Origin: a virus
Length of the DNA stretch: 64,000 nt
Reading direction: 5' to 3' (one strand)
Virus record (IMG/VR): IMGVR_UViG_3300017925_000001
Span: 1-64,000 of that record
A program made the position numbers and the translations under genes. Numbering within the stretch: the first letter of the stretch is position 1; every line of letters begins with the position of its first letter. Positions 31,511-41,539 of the stretch are shown piece by piece. The notes under the pieces were generated by a model that saw nothing but the letters and a program-made list of their open reading frames with translations, ran no database searches and was not told the origin of the DNA.

Positions 31511-32225
31511 CTATGAATGCTACGAATGCCCTCAGGAATTCCAAGATCGACTCACCGAGGTGGGTGGCAGGAACAAGTACGAACAGCCAAATTTTTTGGT
31601 GGTCTGGGGTCAGGGTGGACAAGAAGAATGTCTATATCGTGCAGGAGGGTCCTGGCATGTACCGGGAGAACCTACTTTCACAGGTTATAGAGATCTTTTG
31701 ATAGGTGGCGGGGTGCCCGCGTGGTGCTTGCTTCAGTGGACAGATGCACTCGACTATGGGACACCAGAATCATACTACGTGGCCAACCATGACGATGAAA
31801 CTGGTCTGCAGGATCTAGCCGAATACCCGTACTCAGGACGCTATAAATTGCTGTATAACATGTCTTGGCGCGATATGAAGAATGGGAAGATGCGTATTGA
31901 AGCAATGCCCTTGAACTCTTTTGTGCTCAGCATTGTGATTCCCATAATTCTGGAAGCCAGAGACATTTCCATGCAACGAACTATGGAAGCCATGAAGGGA
32001 ATCAAGGAGCAGGAAGACAAAGCTGACATTGCTATGATTGAAGACGCGATGCGTGATGCCTCGGTTGCCTTCAAAGGCCCTGTGTCATACGCAAGGCAAG
32101 GTTGCAGAACTCATTTTCTCGACAAAAAAGTCGAGGCAATGACTCGGAATTGGAATCGGATGATTACCAATGCAAAACAATTAGGAAGGGGACTCAGCAG
32201 TCATGCGGCTGACCCAACAATTTAG
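31491..32225 (+). CDS. Conserved-type phage protein, 244 aa
   Basis: Begins at a GTG (MSSPRDSYECYECPQEFQDR). W-rich middle (FLVVWGQGGQEECLYRAGGS, PTFTGYRDLLIGGGVPAWCL) and a helical C-terminal half. The pattern resembles proteins seen beside capsid genes in podovirus-like phages, but I cannot name a function. Confidence 0.6.
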   Translation: MSSPRDSYECYECPQEFQDRLTEVGGRNKYEQPNFLVVWGQGGQEECLYRAGGSWHVPGEPTFTGYRDLLIGGGVPAWCLLQWTDALDYGTPESYYVANHDDETGLQDLAEYPYSGRYKLLYNMSWRDMKNGKMRIEAMPLNSFVLSIVIPIILEARDISMQRTMEAMKGIKEQEDKADIAMIEDAMRDASVAFKGPVSYARQGCRTHFLDKKVEAMTRNWNRMITNAKQLGRGLSSHAADPTI

Positions 32226-32243
32226 ACTCAAGGAGACTCAAGA

Positions 32244-33134
32244 ATGATTAACTCAGTTATTACGAGTACAAGAAATGAGCAGTCGTCTCAAGCGATGGCT
32301 GCTGCGAACAATGGTTCTTTCAACTTCAATGCGAATGAATATCTCATGAGCAGGGAACCTCAGTTCATGGTTTATATTCACAGCATTTCGGAGCGTACGT
32401 ACGAAGTGTTTCGTCCTCCGTACTTTAAGAAGCTAATTTTAGTAGGTAAGAAGCCGGGTGAAAAGTATATTCGCTGTGCATCTCTACCTCATCCTATGAA
32501 TGTTCCAGATTGTAACGTTGACTCAAGTGAGATTGGTATTAAGCAGGTGGATGCCCGCAGAGTTGCTATGGACATTCTCAACCCTGACAACCTAGGCCTG
32601 GATCAAGACGCTGTAATTCTTAACCCTACTAGTATTGGGAATAACCTAGGTGAAAAAGGTGTGTTCTGGTCCCTCAACGAAATCCCGACGCACGAGGAGC
32701 TTCAGAAGGCGCAGAAGCGCATGGAAGAGTACTATCGTCGTCTGGTAGACAAAGCCAATACCACCCAGGCTGCAGAACCCGGGAAGCTCCCTGATATTCT
32801 GACGCCAGAGCATCTTGCTGCCGCTGCCTATCTAGAAGAAAACTTCGGTATGCAGTTCGTGTGGCATACGCGTATGGCGCGCCTTGAAGACTGCGCTATT
32901 TGCGGAGAGAAGGCTAAGGCAGGCGTGGCATTTCATCGTACGGACGATGGTGGCGTTTGCGTCCGCGATTGGGCAAGGGCTGTCAAGGCCGGTGCCCGTA
33001 CGCGTGCTCAGGCATTCGAAGCTACCGAGGACCCGCAATGGGCACCCAAAGCACCTGTGCATGAACCAGTTGAAACCCCTAAAGGTGGGCACGTAGCTTC
33101 TACAAAACCTATCCCCACAGAGGATAAGAAGTAG
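32244..33134 (+). CDS. Hypothetical structural-module protein, 296 aa
   Basis: MINSVITSTRNEQSSQAMAA starts behind ACTCAAGGAGACTCAAG. Contains a mixed alpha/beta region and CAICGEKAKAG..GVCV, a likely zinc knuckle near the C-terminus, and a proline-rich tail. It is followed by a terminator-like hairpin. Confidence 0.6.
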   Translation: MINSVITSTRNEQSSQAMAAANNGSFNFNANEYLMSREPQFMVYIHSISERTYEVFRPPYFKKLILVGKKPGEKYIRCASLPHPMNVPDCNVDSSEIGIKQVDARRVAMDILNPDNLGLDQDAVILNPTSIGNNLGEKGVFWSLNEIPTHEELQKAQKRMEEYYRRLVDKANTTQAAEPGKLPDILTPEHLAAAAYLEENFGMQFVWHTRMARLEDCAICGEKAKAGVAFHRTDDGGVCVRDWARAVKAGARTRAQAFEATEDPQWAPKAPVHEPVETPKGGHVASTKPIPTEDKK

Positions 33135-33141
33135 CATAAGT

Positions 33142-33177
33142 CGCAGGTTCTACTCAGAAGAGCCTGCGCAAATTTTT
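33142..33177 (+). terminator. Probable intrinsic terminator
   Basis: CGCAGG (33142-33147) pairs with CCTGCG (33163-33168), followed after AAA by TTTTT (33173-33177). The gap before the T run weakens it. It closes the capsid operon before the nuclease unit; ATCGACC/GGTCGAT and GCCACC/GGTGGC repeats follow. Confidence 0.55.
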
Positions 33178-33313
33178 AAGACCTTATCGACCAAAGGAGC
33201 TTCGTGAATGCGGAGTTCTGAGTCCTCCTAAAGCGTGGGCTTCCGAGGTCGATATGCTTTCTGAAAGCCACCTCTAGGCGGGAAGACTCCCTAGGGGTGG
33301 CTATTCGTGTTTT

Positions 33314-33390
33314 CCCCTAGACTAATTACCTAGGGGCAGCCGTGGGCTCCTTGCTTACCCAAGGGGCCTGCGCAATCTCGGTAAGGAGGA
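33314..33390 (+). promoter_or_regulatory. Pseudoknot leader element, copy 4 (divergent sequence)
   Basis: P1 CCCCTAG/CTAGGGG (33314-33320 with 33330-33336). P2 GGCTCCTTG/CAAGGGGCC (33345-33353 with 33360-33368). Loop CTTACC (33354-33359) complements GGTAAG (33380-33385), which leads into GGAGG before the ATG at 33395. Sequence differs from the other copies, but the architecture is the same. Confidence 0.75.
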
Positions 33391-33394
33391 AGTC

Positions 33395-34009
33395 ATGGGA
33401 AGAGCAGGAAAATACACAGGTCTCATTGGAAAGAGGTTTGGTCTTCTAGAAGTCAGAGTCTTGTCACGTATTGTGCATACAACTCGGTTTGGGAAGCCAA
33501 TAGGATTTACACGATACTACCTTTGTAAATGTGATTGTGGTGGCTCGATAATTGTTAGAGAAACACATCTAACCGAGAAAAGAAAAGCCAACATACAAAA
33601 AAGTTGTGGATGCTTGGTGAAGGAGCTGCACAAGAGTGCTTCGTGGCACACAAAGTCTCGCAAAGAAGGCACAGCTTTTCGTAGATGCTTGGATCAATAC
33701 AAGGCGAATGCAAGGAATCGTGGATTATCTTGGGAGTTGACCGATGATCAGTTCAGAGAGATCACTACATCTCCGTGTCATTATACCGGAGAGGCTCCAT
33801 CCACGGTGAAAAAGTCTAGGTGCGAAGAGTATGTGCATAATGGCATAGATCGCATAGACAATAATAAAGGTTACATAACAGAAAACTGTGTTCCTTGTTG
33901 TGCAATTATCAACCAGATGAAGGCGGATCTCTCATTGAAGAGATTCTTGGAGCTATGCAAAAAAGTTTCAGAGAGGACACAATGTGAGCAGCCCAACAAT
34001 CAACAGTAA
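33395..34009 (+). CDS. HNH homing-type endonuclease with zinc knuckles
   Basis: 204 residues: GRAGKYTGLIGKRFGLLEVR as an AP2-/NUMOD-like N-terminus, CKCDCGGS and CGCLVKE forming a zinc site, then a helical stretch and GIDRIDNNKGYITENCVPCC which is the HNH-N (H omitted variant) core with asparagines and metal-site residues, and INQMKADLS. Typical of self-mobilising phage HNH enzymes. It overlaps the next gene by 26 nt. Confidence 0.85.
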   Translation: MGRAGKYTGLIGKRFGLLEVRVLSRIVHTTRFGKPIGFTRYYLCKCDCGGSIIVRETHLTEKRKANIQKSCGCLVKELHKSASWHTKSRKEGTAFRRCLDQYKANARNRGLSWELTDDQFREITTSPCHYTGEAPSTVKKSRCEEYVHNGIDRIDNNKGYITENCVPCCAIINQMKADLSLKRFLELCKKVSERTQCEQPNNQQ

Positions 34010-34841
34010 TTTATCCAGTAATGGTGACACAAGTCTCCTCAATATTTGTAATTTGGTTAGGGCTTTAATTAACGACAGCCAGGCCGGTGCCCAGGGTATT
34101 CCGGGCGAAGGACAAGTATTCACAGACAACCCTGCTATCTCCCCTTTCGTTCAGCCTTTTTTGAATTCCGCGATACGAAGTTTATATCGTGAACTAAGAA
34201 ACGTTGGGGACCCTGCGCTTGTGTTTGACAACTACATCATCCCGAATATCACACCCATCAACAGTCCGCTGACCGGCCCAGGCAACCCTGATCCGGCACT
34301 GCAAGTCTATATTGGGCAGAGTGGGTACTTTGATGGCACACAGATTTGGCCAGTGATAGCACTGCCCAACAATTTGATGTATCTTGAGCGTGTGTGGGAG
34401 CGCCAGAGCAACACGAACAACACTTTTGTTCCGATGAGTCAGTCGCAGTTTGGTCTTCCCTCTCGGCCTCAACAGCCTTCTTTCATAGAGTGGGAGTGGA
34501 GAAACTATAACCTGAATATGGTGGGCAGCACACAGACCAACGATCTTCGTCTGCGCTTTTGGGGATCTCTACCAACGTTTTATAGCGCTACACTGGACTT
34601 CTCGTCCACGTACGTTCCCATCATAGACTGCACGGACGCATTGGCGTACAAGATTGCAACAATGTATTGTCGTATGCTGGAATCACCCGGTCTGCCTGAT
34701 CTTGTTGCTGAGGCAAAAGAGCAGATGTTCCAACTGAAGAATGCCGTGGTGCGCAGATCTCAGTCCATTGAATATCAACGTATTCCTTACGGAACAAGTG
34801 CCCGCGACACTAACAATAGATTTTTCGCAAACTGGCAGTAA
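33984..34841 (+). CDS. Candidate head-tail connector (tail tubular A-like), 285 aa
   Basis: GTG start after AGAGGACACA. LLNICNLVRALINDSQAGAQ resembles the N-terminal helix of T7 gp11-like adaptors, and the C-terminal ALAYKIATMYCRMLESPGLP helix fits the same type. Position between capsid and tail genes supports a connector, but similarity is weak. Confidence 0.5.
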   Translation: MSSPTINSNLSSNGDTSLLNICNLVRALINDSQAGAQGIPGEGQVFTDNPAISPFVQPFLNSAIRSLYRELRNVGDPALVFDNYIIPNITPINSPLTGPGNPDPALQVYIGQSGYFDGTQIWPVIALPNNLMYLERVWERQSNTNNTFVPMSQSQFGLPSRPQQPSFIEWEWRNYNLNMVGSTQTNDLRLRFWGSLPTFYSATLDFSSTYVPIIDCTDALAYKIATMYCRMLESPGLPDLVAEAKEQMFQLKNAVVRRSQSIEYQRIPYGTSARDTNNRFFANWQ

Positions 34842-34850
34842 GGAGATCAC

Positions 34851-35150
34851 ATGGCTACACTTTTTCGTGCAGATGGTTGGGTGAAGTCGGTTCTGGGACA
34901 AGCAATCGCCGGTGCTCAGATTTTCATATGTGCTCAACCCGCGGATACCGCTTATGTGCCTCCTGTCCCCCTTGCTCAGATCTACTCTGACCCTGCAGGA
35001 TCTTCCCCTATCACCCAGCCTATCATCAGCGATGGCTTCGGGCACTATAATTGGTATGCAGCCGCAGGAGCGTACACAGTTGTAATTGTCACAGGGGGCA
35101 ACGTTCAGGTCGTATATCAAGATCAGGTGCCCATGGGAGCAACCATATAA
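34851..35150 (+). CDS. Small fibre or baseplate-type protein, 99 aa
   Basis: MATLFRADGWVKSVLGQAIA then QIYSDPAGSSPITQPIISDG and YAAAGAYTVVIVTGGNVQVV: a compact beta domain of the prealbumin-like type. It aligns closely with the first 120 residues of the next protein, so the pair arose by duplication. It is probably a trimeric tail component. Confidence 0.65.
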   Translation: MATLFRADGWVKSVLGQAIAGAQIFICAQPADTAYVPPVPLAQIYSDPAGSSPITQPIISDGFGHYNWYAAAGAYTVVIVTGGNVQVVYQDQVPMGATI

Positions 35151-36394
35151 TGAACAATTTTTATCGCTCAGATGGCTGGGTAAAGACTACGCTCGGACCC
35201 GCAGTATCGGGGGCACAAGTCTATGTGTTATCGCAGCCAGCTAATGTTACTCCTCCTGTTACACCTCCGAGATCAACTCCGGTTCCATTCACCCCAAACC
35301 CTCAGGTGCAAATATACTCAGACGCAGGGTTTACCCCAATCACACAACCTGTCATAACAGATGGCTACGGGCACTACGATTTTTACGTACTCCCAGGATT
35401 GTACACAGTGGCCATTTATTATGGAGGGAAGCTGCAGCAATATTACGTTGACCAGTCGATAGGTAATGTGGGCAGCACGCAGGCAACCCCTGTAGTGCTT
35501 TCGACCAATGGAACGCCCAATTTTAATCAGAGCCTTCTGAACCTTGTGCAGGGCCCGTTGATTACGGTTGTTACAGACAACCTTGGGAATTCCGTGATTA
35601 GCGGAGTATTGCCTCCGACTATGACCAACTTGGTTGGGGGCTTGGTTCCAACACCTCCCAATAGTGCCACGGAATATCTAGATGGAACAGGACATTTCAG
35701 CATACCTCCAAGCGGTTCCTCTGTTCTTCTAGAAACTAACGGTATCCACAACGGAAGCCAGTCTCTACTTAACTTGGTGAATGGTGCAGGGGTATCCATC
35801 ACTCAGGACGGAGCAGGAAACGTTACGGTAGCAGCACCTCCCGTGGTTGCCCCTAGGAATATTTGGACAGGCAACGATTTTTCCTCGACATTGACCTATG
35901 CAGCAAACACTGGGCCCGGTGGAACCAATGGGGAAGTGTTTACTTACCCATTCTATCTCTCGATGGCCACAGTTATTGGACACATATCCCAGCAACAGTA
36001 CGGCGGTCCATATGGGGGTGGAGCCCCGACTTACCCAGCAGGGTGCTACACATGCGCGATCTACACTCTTGATGGTACAACCAAACTGGTTGACGCAGGC
36101 CCCGCAGCTTTCAGTGCTCTCTCTAGTGGATTTCAGACTAAAGCTATCACCCCTGTCACGCTTCCAGCAGGAGCATACAGATTCGCGTTTTCTTTCGCAG
36201 ATGCTACTACGCAAGTGGTTTATGGGGTGAGTATATCTGATTCACCTTCTATTTGGAACGTAAACTCAACAGGCGTTCCTTTGGTTGCCTCTTGTAGCGC
36301 TATTATGGGGCCTGGGGGTGCTATGCCCGCAGCACTCGGAGCATTTACCGCAAACACGAACACAGGCTGGCCCAGCTTCTTGCTGGAGCCCTAA
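35150..36394 (+). CDS. Tail fibre or baseplate protein, 414 aa
   Basis: The ATG at 35150 overlaps the previous stop. Domain 1 (about 1-115) repeats the 34851 fold (FYRSDGWVKTTLGPAVSGAQ). The rest has repeated QSLLNLV-x(2)-G and G/T/S-rich beta sequences typical of tail fibre shafts, and a C-terminal TYPAGCYTCAIYTLDGTTKL domain. No enzymatic motif. Confidence 0.6.
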   Translation: MNNFYRSDGWVKTTLGPAVSGAQVYVLSQPANVTPPVTPPRSTPVPFTPNPQVQIYSDAGFTPITQPVITDGYGHYDFYVLPGLYTVAIYYGGKLQQYYVDQSIGNVGSTQATPVVLSTNGTPNFNQSLLNLVQGPLITVVTDNLGNSVISGVLPPTMTNLVGGLVPTPPNSATEYLDGTGHFSIPPSGSSVLLETNGIHNGSQSLLNLVNGAGVSITQDGAGNVTVAAPPVVAPRNIWTGNDFSSTLTYAANTGPGGTNGEVFTYPFYLSMATVIGHISQQQYGGPYGGGAPTYPAGCYTCAIYTLDGTTKLVDAGPAAFSALSSGFQTKAITPVTLPAGAYRFAFSFADATTQVVYGVSISDSPSIWNVNSTGVPLVASCSAIMGPGGAMPAALGAFTANTNTGWPSFLLEP

Positions 36395-36416
36395 ACTCTT
36401 CTAAGGAGCTAGTACA

Positions 36417-39400
36417 GTGAATTTTCTCAAACGACTCAAAAAGCTTTTATTGCCCTTTGTCCTGCTTACGGCAACCCTAGGGTTTTCCCAAGCAGTGCAG
36501 GGAAATGGTGTGCAGCCAGGAGAAGCACAGAATAGCGAAGTGTCTCTTGATACGCTAAACATTCATTTGGATATTCCTTTGGTGAACAAGAAGGGCATTG
36601 GGTTGCCAACAGCACTTTCCTTGAGCTACAACAGTAATCTGTGGCTCGGAGGCACTTTAACTCACCCAGGAGCTTTTAGGCCAAGTTCTGCTGTGACTCC
36701 CGGTTGGAATACTCCTGTTATTATTGGAGGTTCTTTGCAGTATGAAGTCTTTGACTGCGGAGTTCCGGTGCCACCTCCTGGGCAAGGCAATTATAAGGGA
36801 TACAAGTACACAACCTACACAGACGTGTCTGGTGCGGTGCATCCTTTTACAGAACCCGGAGGGGTACTTTCTCCTGCCGAAGGACTGTGCGCATTGTCTT
36901 CAACAGTAGTGTCAGTAGACGGCAGCGGATTCACGTATAATTTAACCACTCCAGGTCTCAATACGAGCACCGTAGTTGACCCTTCGGGAACAGTACTACA
37001 CCCGATAGGTATCACAACAGACTTAAGTAGCAGCATTGTGGATGTGAATGGAAACGCTGTGTCGTACAGTAGCTCTACTGGGGTGCTTACAGACACTTTT
37101 GGAGTAGCCGAAGTCACAGTTACAGGAACTCCTGCTTCTGGAACGGTTACATATACGTATCCTATATCAACAGGAACAGCAAGCGTTAATGTGCTGTATA
37201 CAGGGTACCGATTAGGAACTTATTTTCAATGTGGAGCGAACGCTCCCGATTGGAGCAGTGACCAGACTTTCTACTTGCCTACTAAGGTGAATCTGCCTGA
37301 TGGGTCTAACTACGCCATGACATATGAGAGTCAAGTGTCAGGTACGGTAACAGGACGACTGGCTTCTATAGTATATCCTAATGGGGCAGCAGTTTCTTAC
37401 GCATATTCAGGACCGAACAATGGAGTAAACTGCGGTGATGGATCAACTGCTGGTTTGACAAAAATTGTCTCGGGGGATGCGACATACTCGTTTACAAGAA
37501 ACACATCTACTTGGCTCACTACTACTGAGATTGATGCTGTAGGGATTGCTAACAACACTGCTGTATATACCTTTGTACAACAGCCAGTTGTTATTACCTT
37601 CGGTTCTTTTTTCATGACAAAGGAAGTAGAGAATCAAGGCTCTAGCACGCCTTTGGTTACCAAGACATATTGCTATCAAGGAACAAGTTGTCCGCAAGCT
37701 TCTGTGGCCCCTAGTTTTCCCATCACTCAAACTGATGTGTATACTACGTTAGCCGGGATGTCCACATCTTCTAGGGTATCCAAAACATTCGACGCATATC
37801 AGAATGTGACCAAAACTGCCTTGTATGACTTCGGGGCTTCTACTCCTACCCGTCAAACGGTGTCTGGACCTTTTGGGTATACCTGGAATGGCAATACTTC
37901 TTCCCCTACTTGCACCACTGCAATAGGCAGTGGGGTCAACGACGTTCCATGCCAAGTACAACTTGAGAATGGAGCTGGAAGCCAGCTTAGAAATGCTTAT
38001 TTCAAATATGACACATCTTCGAACCCTGGCAGTTTGTTAGAATCTGCAGTTCTTACAGGCGGATCTTCTTATTTGATCAGCGCTTATACCTACAACACGA
38101 ATGGTGTACCGTCTACAGTAACAGACGCAGCTGGAAACATTACTAATTTTGCATACAGTTCTAGTGTTTGTAAAAGTGGCAGACCAACATCAATAACAGT
38201 ATGGCCCGTGGCAGGAACTACATCCCTTGTCACTTCATTTCTTTATGATTCTGGGTGCAAAGGGGCTGTAACAACAAAGATTACGGACCCAAATTCAAAA
38301 CCTGTCACCTTGGGATACTCTGACCCATTTTGGAGGCTAACTACCTACACAGACGAGCTGGGGAATACAACAAACAATGCATATCCAATGCAGTCTCCGT
38401 ACACAAGCATAGAAACTACTCTAAATTTTTCTTCCTCAACTGTGGATGTGTATCAGCAATCGTACCCAAATTTAGGGAAAGCTTTAGCACAACAGTTGGA
38501 GTCTCCGACATCTTCTAATTGGGACACTGTTTTATCTGCTTACACATGGAATAGCACTGGTATTTTCAACTCTTCTTCGTTGCCTGTTGTAGGTACGAAA
38601 ACTACTGTTCCTACAAACGTTGTTAATACAACTGTAACCCATGATGCCTTAGGTCGTACATTGGTTACAACGGACGGTGGAGGAGGTACAGTTACCACTG
38701 CGTATACTGGACAGGATGTTTTAAACACCCTGGGTCCGGCACCGGCAGGGGAAGTAGTGAAGCAGGTACAGAAGGAGTATGATGGTCTTGGGCAATTGCT
38801 TTCTACTTGCGAAATATCCAATTCTTCTCAGCCTTTGGCTAGTGCCAAAAACTGTGGACAAGTAAATGGCGGGTATACTGGGTATTTAACCAAATATACA
38901 TACAATGCCGAAGGTACCTTGGCATCAGTGGCTAAGTCATCTAGCGCTGCTACGCAGACACATTCATATACGTATGATAAACTTGGCAGAGTTTTAACTG
39001 AGACACTTCCAGAGAGTGGTACTGTTACCAACACTTATGACGGTACTTGTACAGTCCCTACCAGCGGGTGTGGTCAACTTGTTAGCTCCATAGACGCCAA
39101 CGGCAACACCTCTAGTTATGTCTATGATGGGTTAAATAGGGTAACATCCATTACATACAGCGGACCAAACGCAGACGGCTATAATCAATATTTTGTGTAC
39201 GACAAAGCTGTGGTTGATGGCACAGCAATGGTCAATGCAAAAGGAAGGCTGGCCGAAGCGTACACAGCAACTACAGCTACAGCCAGTAAATATGTGGACG
39301 AAGGTTTTGGGTACACAGCTCGTGGGGAAAGCTCAGACGTGTACGAACTCACACCAAATTTGGGTGGGTACAAGCATACTAAGACTTCCTATTATGCCAA

Positions 39401-41285
39401 CGGTGTGCTTAATTCTATCAGCGGCATACCTGGGGGACCTTGGACTTACAGTGTTGACGGCAAAGGCCGCTTATCTGATTCTACTAACGGTTCCTCTACA
39501 ATACTGACAGCAGGAATAACATACAACGCTGCAGACCAACCTCTAGTTGTTACCTATGGTTCTGGGGATTATGATACTTACACCTATGATCCTCTAACCA
39601 CTCGCATGACTGGGTATGCTTTTACTATAGGGTCTACTCCAGCAACTGATTCTGGAACTTTGATATGGAATGCTAATGGAACCCTTAGGTCGTTAAGTAT
39701 AGCAGATGGGGTGAACAGTGGGGGTTCTCAAACGTGCGCCTATGGAGGAGCTACAGCGCCCGGATATGATTCTATAGGCAGACTTTTATCTGTATCATGT
39801 GGTTATGGTGCTCCTGGCTCTAAGACTCTGACCTATTTGTGGGGTCAAAGTTTCAGTTATGACGTTTTTAACAATCTCACCAAGACGGTACCTGCTGCCC
39901 CTTCTGGGTCGTATGTGTATACGCCCACGACTTGGAACCCGGGGTACAGCTCTAGCACCAATAGGCCGAACGGTACTACATCTGATGCCAATGGTAATTT
40001 GTTGACAGACACCTTTCACACCTACACTTGGAACCAGAATAACAAGATAACAGGCGTGACAGACGCTGGTATATCCGTCAAATATGATGCTTTTGGAAAT
40101 GCAGTAGAGTACTATAATGGTACAACGTATACACAGCCCATTTTAAGTCCTATGGGAAACCTTGGTTTGTGGAGCAAAACTGCTCTGAGCAAGTATAGAG
40201 TTCCACTCCCAGGAGGATCAGAACTAGTTTCTGGCACTGATATATGGCATAGGGACTGGTTGGGGTCGGTGCGTCTTGCATCTAGTCTTACCGGAAGAAA
40301 TTCCGTTAAGGATACAGCGTTTGCTCCTTATGGAGAAACTTACGCCACCTTTGGAAGCGCTACAGATGATATAAACTTCACAGGGGATAATCAGGATTTG
40401 GTGGCAGGAATATTTGATACACCTAACAGAGAGTTGAATCCTGATCAAGGTCGTTGGCTTTCACCAGACCCTTCCAGTTCTGGTTGGAATGCGTACGCGT
40501 ATAGTGATAATCCTTTAGGAGAAGTTGATCCAACTGGTCTGAGTATTCTTGATTGGCTCTTTGGTTCAAAAAACTGTTCCTCATCGACAGGTAAAAGCTG
40601 TAGGTGGAATAACGCCTGGAATGGGGATAATCTCCAATATGCAGGTGCGGGAATATGGCTTGCTCCCGGTAGTGGTACTGTGGGAATTAACTGCGGAGTT
40701 ATCACCGGGTGTGGTCATGGCCTTCATCAAATTACTATAAAGTGGTCAGAGACAAATGGGGGTGCTGGAGACAGTTGGGATAGAAGCTTTATTTCTGAAT
40801 CTGTGGGTGAATTTGAGTGGGATTTGGTTCGTGAAGGGATTTTTTTAGGTGCCGCTAGAGGCACTCCCAGCGGTGATGGAGGTTTAGTAAATGGATCAGT
40901 AGCAATGGCAAGGAACTGGCTTAAACAGCCCACAAAATATGGCACTGTTGCAACCGACATAAACGGTAATCATTGGATTCAATTGGCTATAGAAGATATA
41001 GAAAAAGGAAACCAGTGGGCTCTTGAAAGTCAGATGGTAGTAGACGCTTGGGTTAATGGTAACAAAAACCCAGGTTATTACATTGTGAAACTCACATCTG
41101 AAAACTACATGAATAGGTTGGATGCCTTAGATGCAGAGTATAACCTAAACAAATTTGGGAGAGGTATGCTTGAGGCGGCTCACGCTTTTCCAACTACCCC
41201 AAGACTGAGTATGTATGGAAATATGCCAAAAGATCTAAGGCCAAATATGGAAGACATGTTCAAATACAAGAGAGAGGGGGATTAA
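36417..41285 (+). CDS. Secreted Rhs/YD-repeat protein with variable C-terminal domain
   Basis: 1622 residues, GTG start with AAGGAG. An N-terminal basic plus hydrophobic segment (FLKRLKKLLLPFVLLTATLG) is a signal peptide. A large series of YD-like repeats (YTYDKLGR, YVYDGLNRVTS, YDSIGRLLSV, YDAFGNAVEYYN) ends in the RHS-associated core: DWLGSVRLASSLTGR, YGETYATFG, and EVDPTGL at about 1369-1375. About 247 residues of unrelated sequence follow, the position of the toxin in bacterial Rhs polymorphic toxins. I do not recognise a known toxin fold there. No dedicated immunity gene is evident immediately downstream. Confidence 0.85.
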   Translation: MNFLKRLKKLLLPFVLLTATLGFSQAVQGNGVQPGEAQNSEVSLDTLNIHLDIPLVNKKGIGLPTALSLSYNSNLWLGGTLTHPGAFRPSSAVTPGWNTPVIIGGSLQYEVFDCGVPVPPPGQGNYKGYKYTTYTDVSGAVHPFTEPGGVLSPAEGLCALSSTVVSVDGSGFTYNLTTPGLNTSTVVDPSGTVLHPIGITTDLSSSIVDVNGNAVSYSSSTGVLTDTFGVAEVTVTGTPASGTVTYTYPISTGTASVNVLYTGYRLGTYFQCGANAPDWSSDQTFYLPTKVNLPDGSNYAMTYESQVSGTVTGRLASIVYPNGAAVSYAYSGPNNGVNCGDGSTAGLTKIVSGDATYSFTRNTSTWLTTTEIDAVGIANNTAVYTFVQQPVVITFGSFFMTKEVENQGSSTPLVTKTYCYQGTSCPQASVAPSFPITQTDVYTTLAGMSTSSRVSKTFDAYQNVTKTALYDFGASTPTRQTVSGPFGYTWNGNTSSPTCTTAIGSGVNDVPCQVQLENGAGSQLRNAYFKYDTSSNPGSLLESAVLTGGSSYLISAYTYNTNGVPSTVTDAAGNITNFAYSSSVCKSGRPTSITVWPVAGTTSLVTSFLYDSGCKGAVTTKITDPNSKPVTLGYSDPFWRLTTYTDELGNTTNNAYPMQSPYTSIETTLNFSSSTVDVYQQSYPNLGKALAQQLESPTSSNWDTVLSAYTWNSTGIFNSSSLPVVGTKTTVPTNVVNTTVTHDALGRTLVTTDGGGGTVTTAYTGQDVLNTLGPAPAGEVVKQVQKEYDGLGQLLSTCEISNSSQPLASAKNCGQVNGGYTGYLTKYTYNAEGTLASVAKSSSAATQTHSYTYDKLGRVLTETLPESGTVTNTYDGTCTVPTSGCGQLVSSIDANGNTSSYVYDGLNRVTSITYSGPNADGYNQYFVYDKAVVDGTAMVNAKGRLAEAYTATTATASKYVDEGFGYTARGESSDVYELTPNLGGYKHTKTSYYANGVLNSISGIPGGPWTYSVDGKGRLSDSTNGSSTILTAGITYNAADQPLVVTYGSGDYDTYTYDPLTTRMTGYAFTIGSTPATDSGTLIWNANGTLRSLSIADGVNSGGSQTCAYGGATAPGYDSIGRLLSVSCGYGAPGSKTLTYLWGQSFSYDVFNNLTKTVPAAPSGSYVYTPTTWNPGYSSSTNRPNGTTSDANGNLLTDTFHTYTWNQNNKITGVTDAGISVKYDAFGNAVEYYNGTTYTQPILSPMGNLGLWSKTALSKYRVPLPGGSELVSGTDIWHRDWLGSVRLASSLTGRNSVKDTAFAPYGETYATFGSATDDINFTGDNQDLVAGIFDTPNRELNPDQGRWLSPDPSSSGWNAYAYSDNPLGEVDPTGLSILDWLFGSKNCSSSTGKSCRWNNAWNGDNLQYAGAGIWLAPGSGTVGINCGVITGCGHGLHQITIKWSETNGGAGDSWDRSFISESVGEFEWDLVREGIFLGAARGTPSGDGGLVNGSVAMARNWLKQPTKYGTVATDINGNHWIQLAIEDIEKGNQWALESQMVVDAWVNGNKNPGYYIVKLTSENYMNRLDALDAEYNLNKFGRGMLEAAHAFPTTPRLSMYGNMPKDLRPNMEDMFKYKREGD

Positions 41286-41293
41286 TAACAAAT

Positions 41294-41530
41294 ATGTCCT
41301 TTACACAGAAGTTCGACAGTTTTTGCAGCGGTTTCAAGGACTACCATGTTCCTTCCTACCTCTTCATGTTCTCGACTGGAGCCATTCTACAATGGCTCCA
41401 TCATCTTGATCCTACTTTCGTGACCTTTACCGCAGCTATTCTGGCAGCTATTACAGGGCACCAGTTTAGTCCTGCCGCAAAAGATCAAAACGATAACAAT
41501 CCTACACCACCTACTCAACCTACCGCATAG
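41294..41530 (+). CDS. Small membrane protein, holin-like, 78 aa
   Basis: VPSYLFMFSTGAILQWLHHL and FVTFTAAILAAITGHQF suggest one or two membrane segments, with a proline-rich cytoplasmic tail. It may be a holin or a membrane anchor. It also occupies the slot an Rhs immunity gene would, so that role cannot be excluded. Confidence 0.5.
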   Translation: MSFTQKFDSFCSGFKDYHVPSYLFMFSTGAILQWLHHLDPTFVTFTAAILAAITGHQFSPAAKDQNDNNPTPPTQPTA

Positions 41531-41539
41531 AGGACGACG

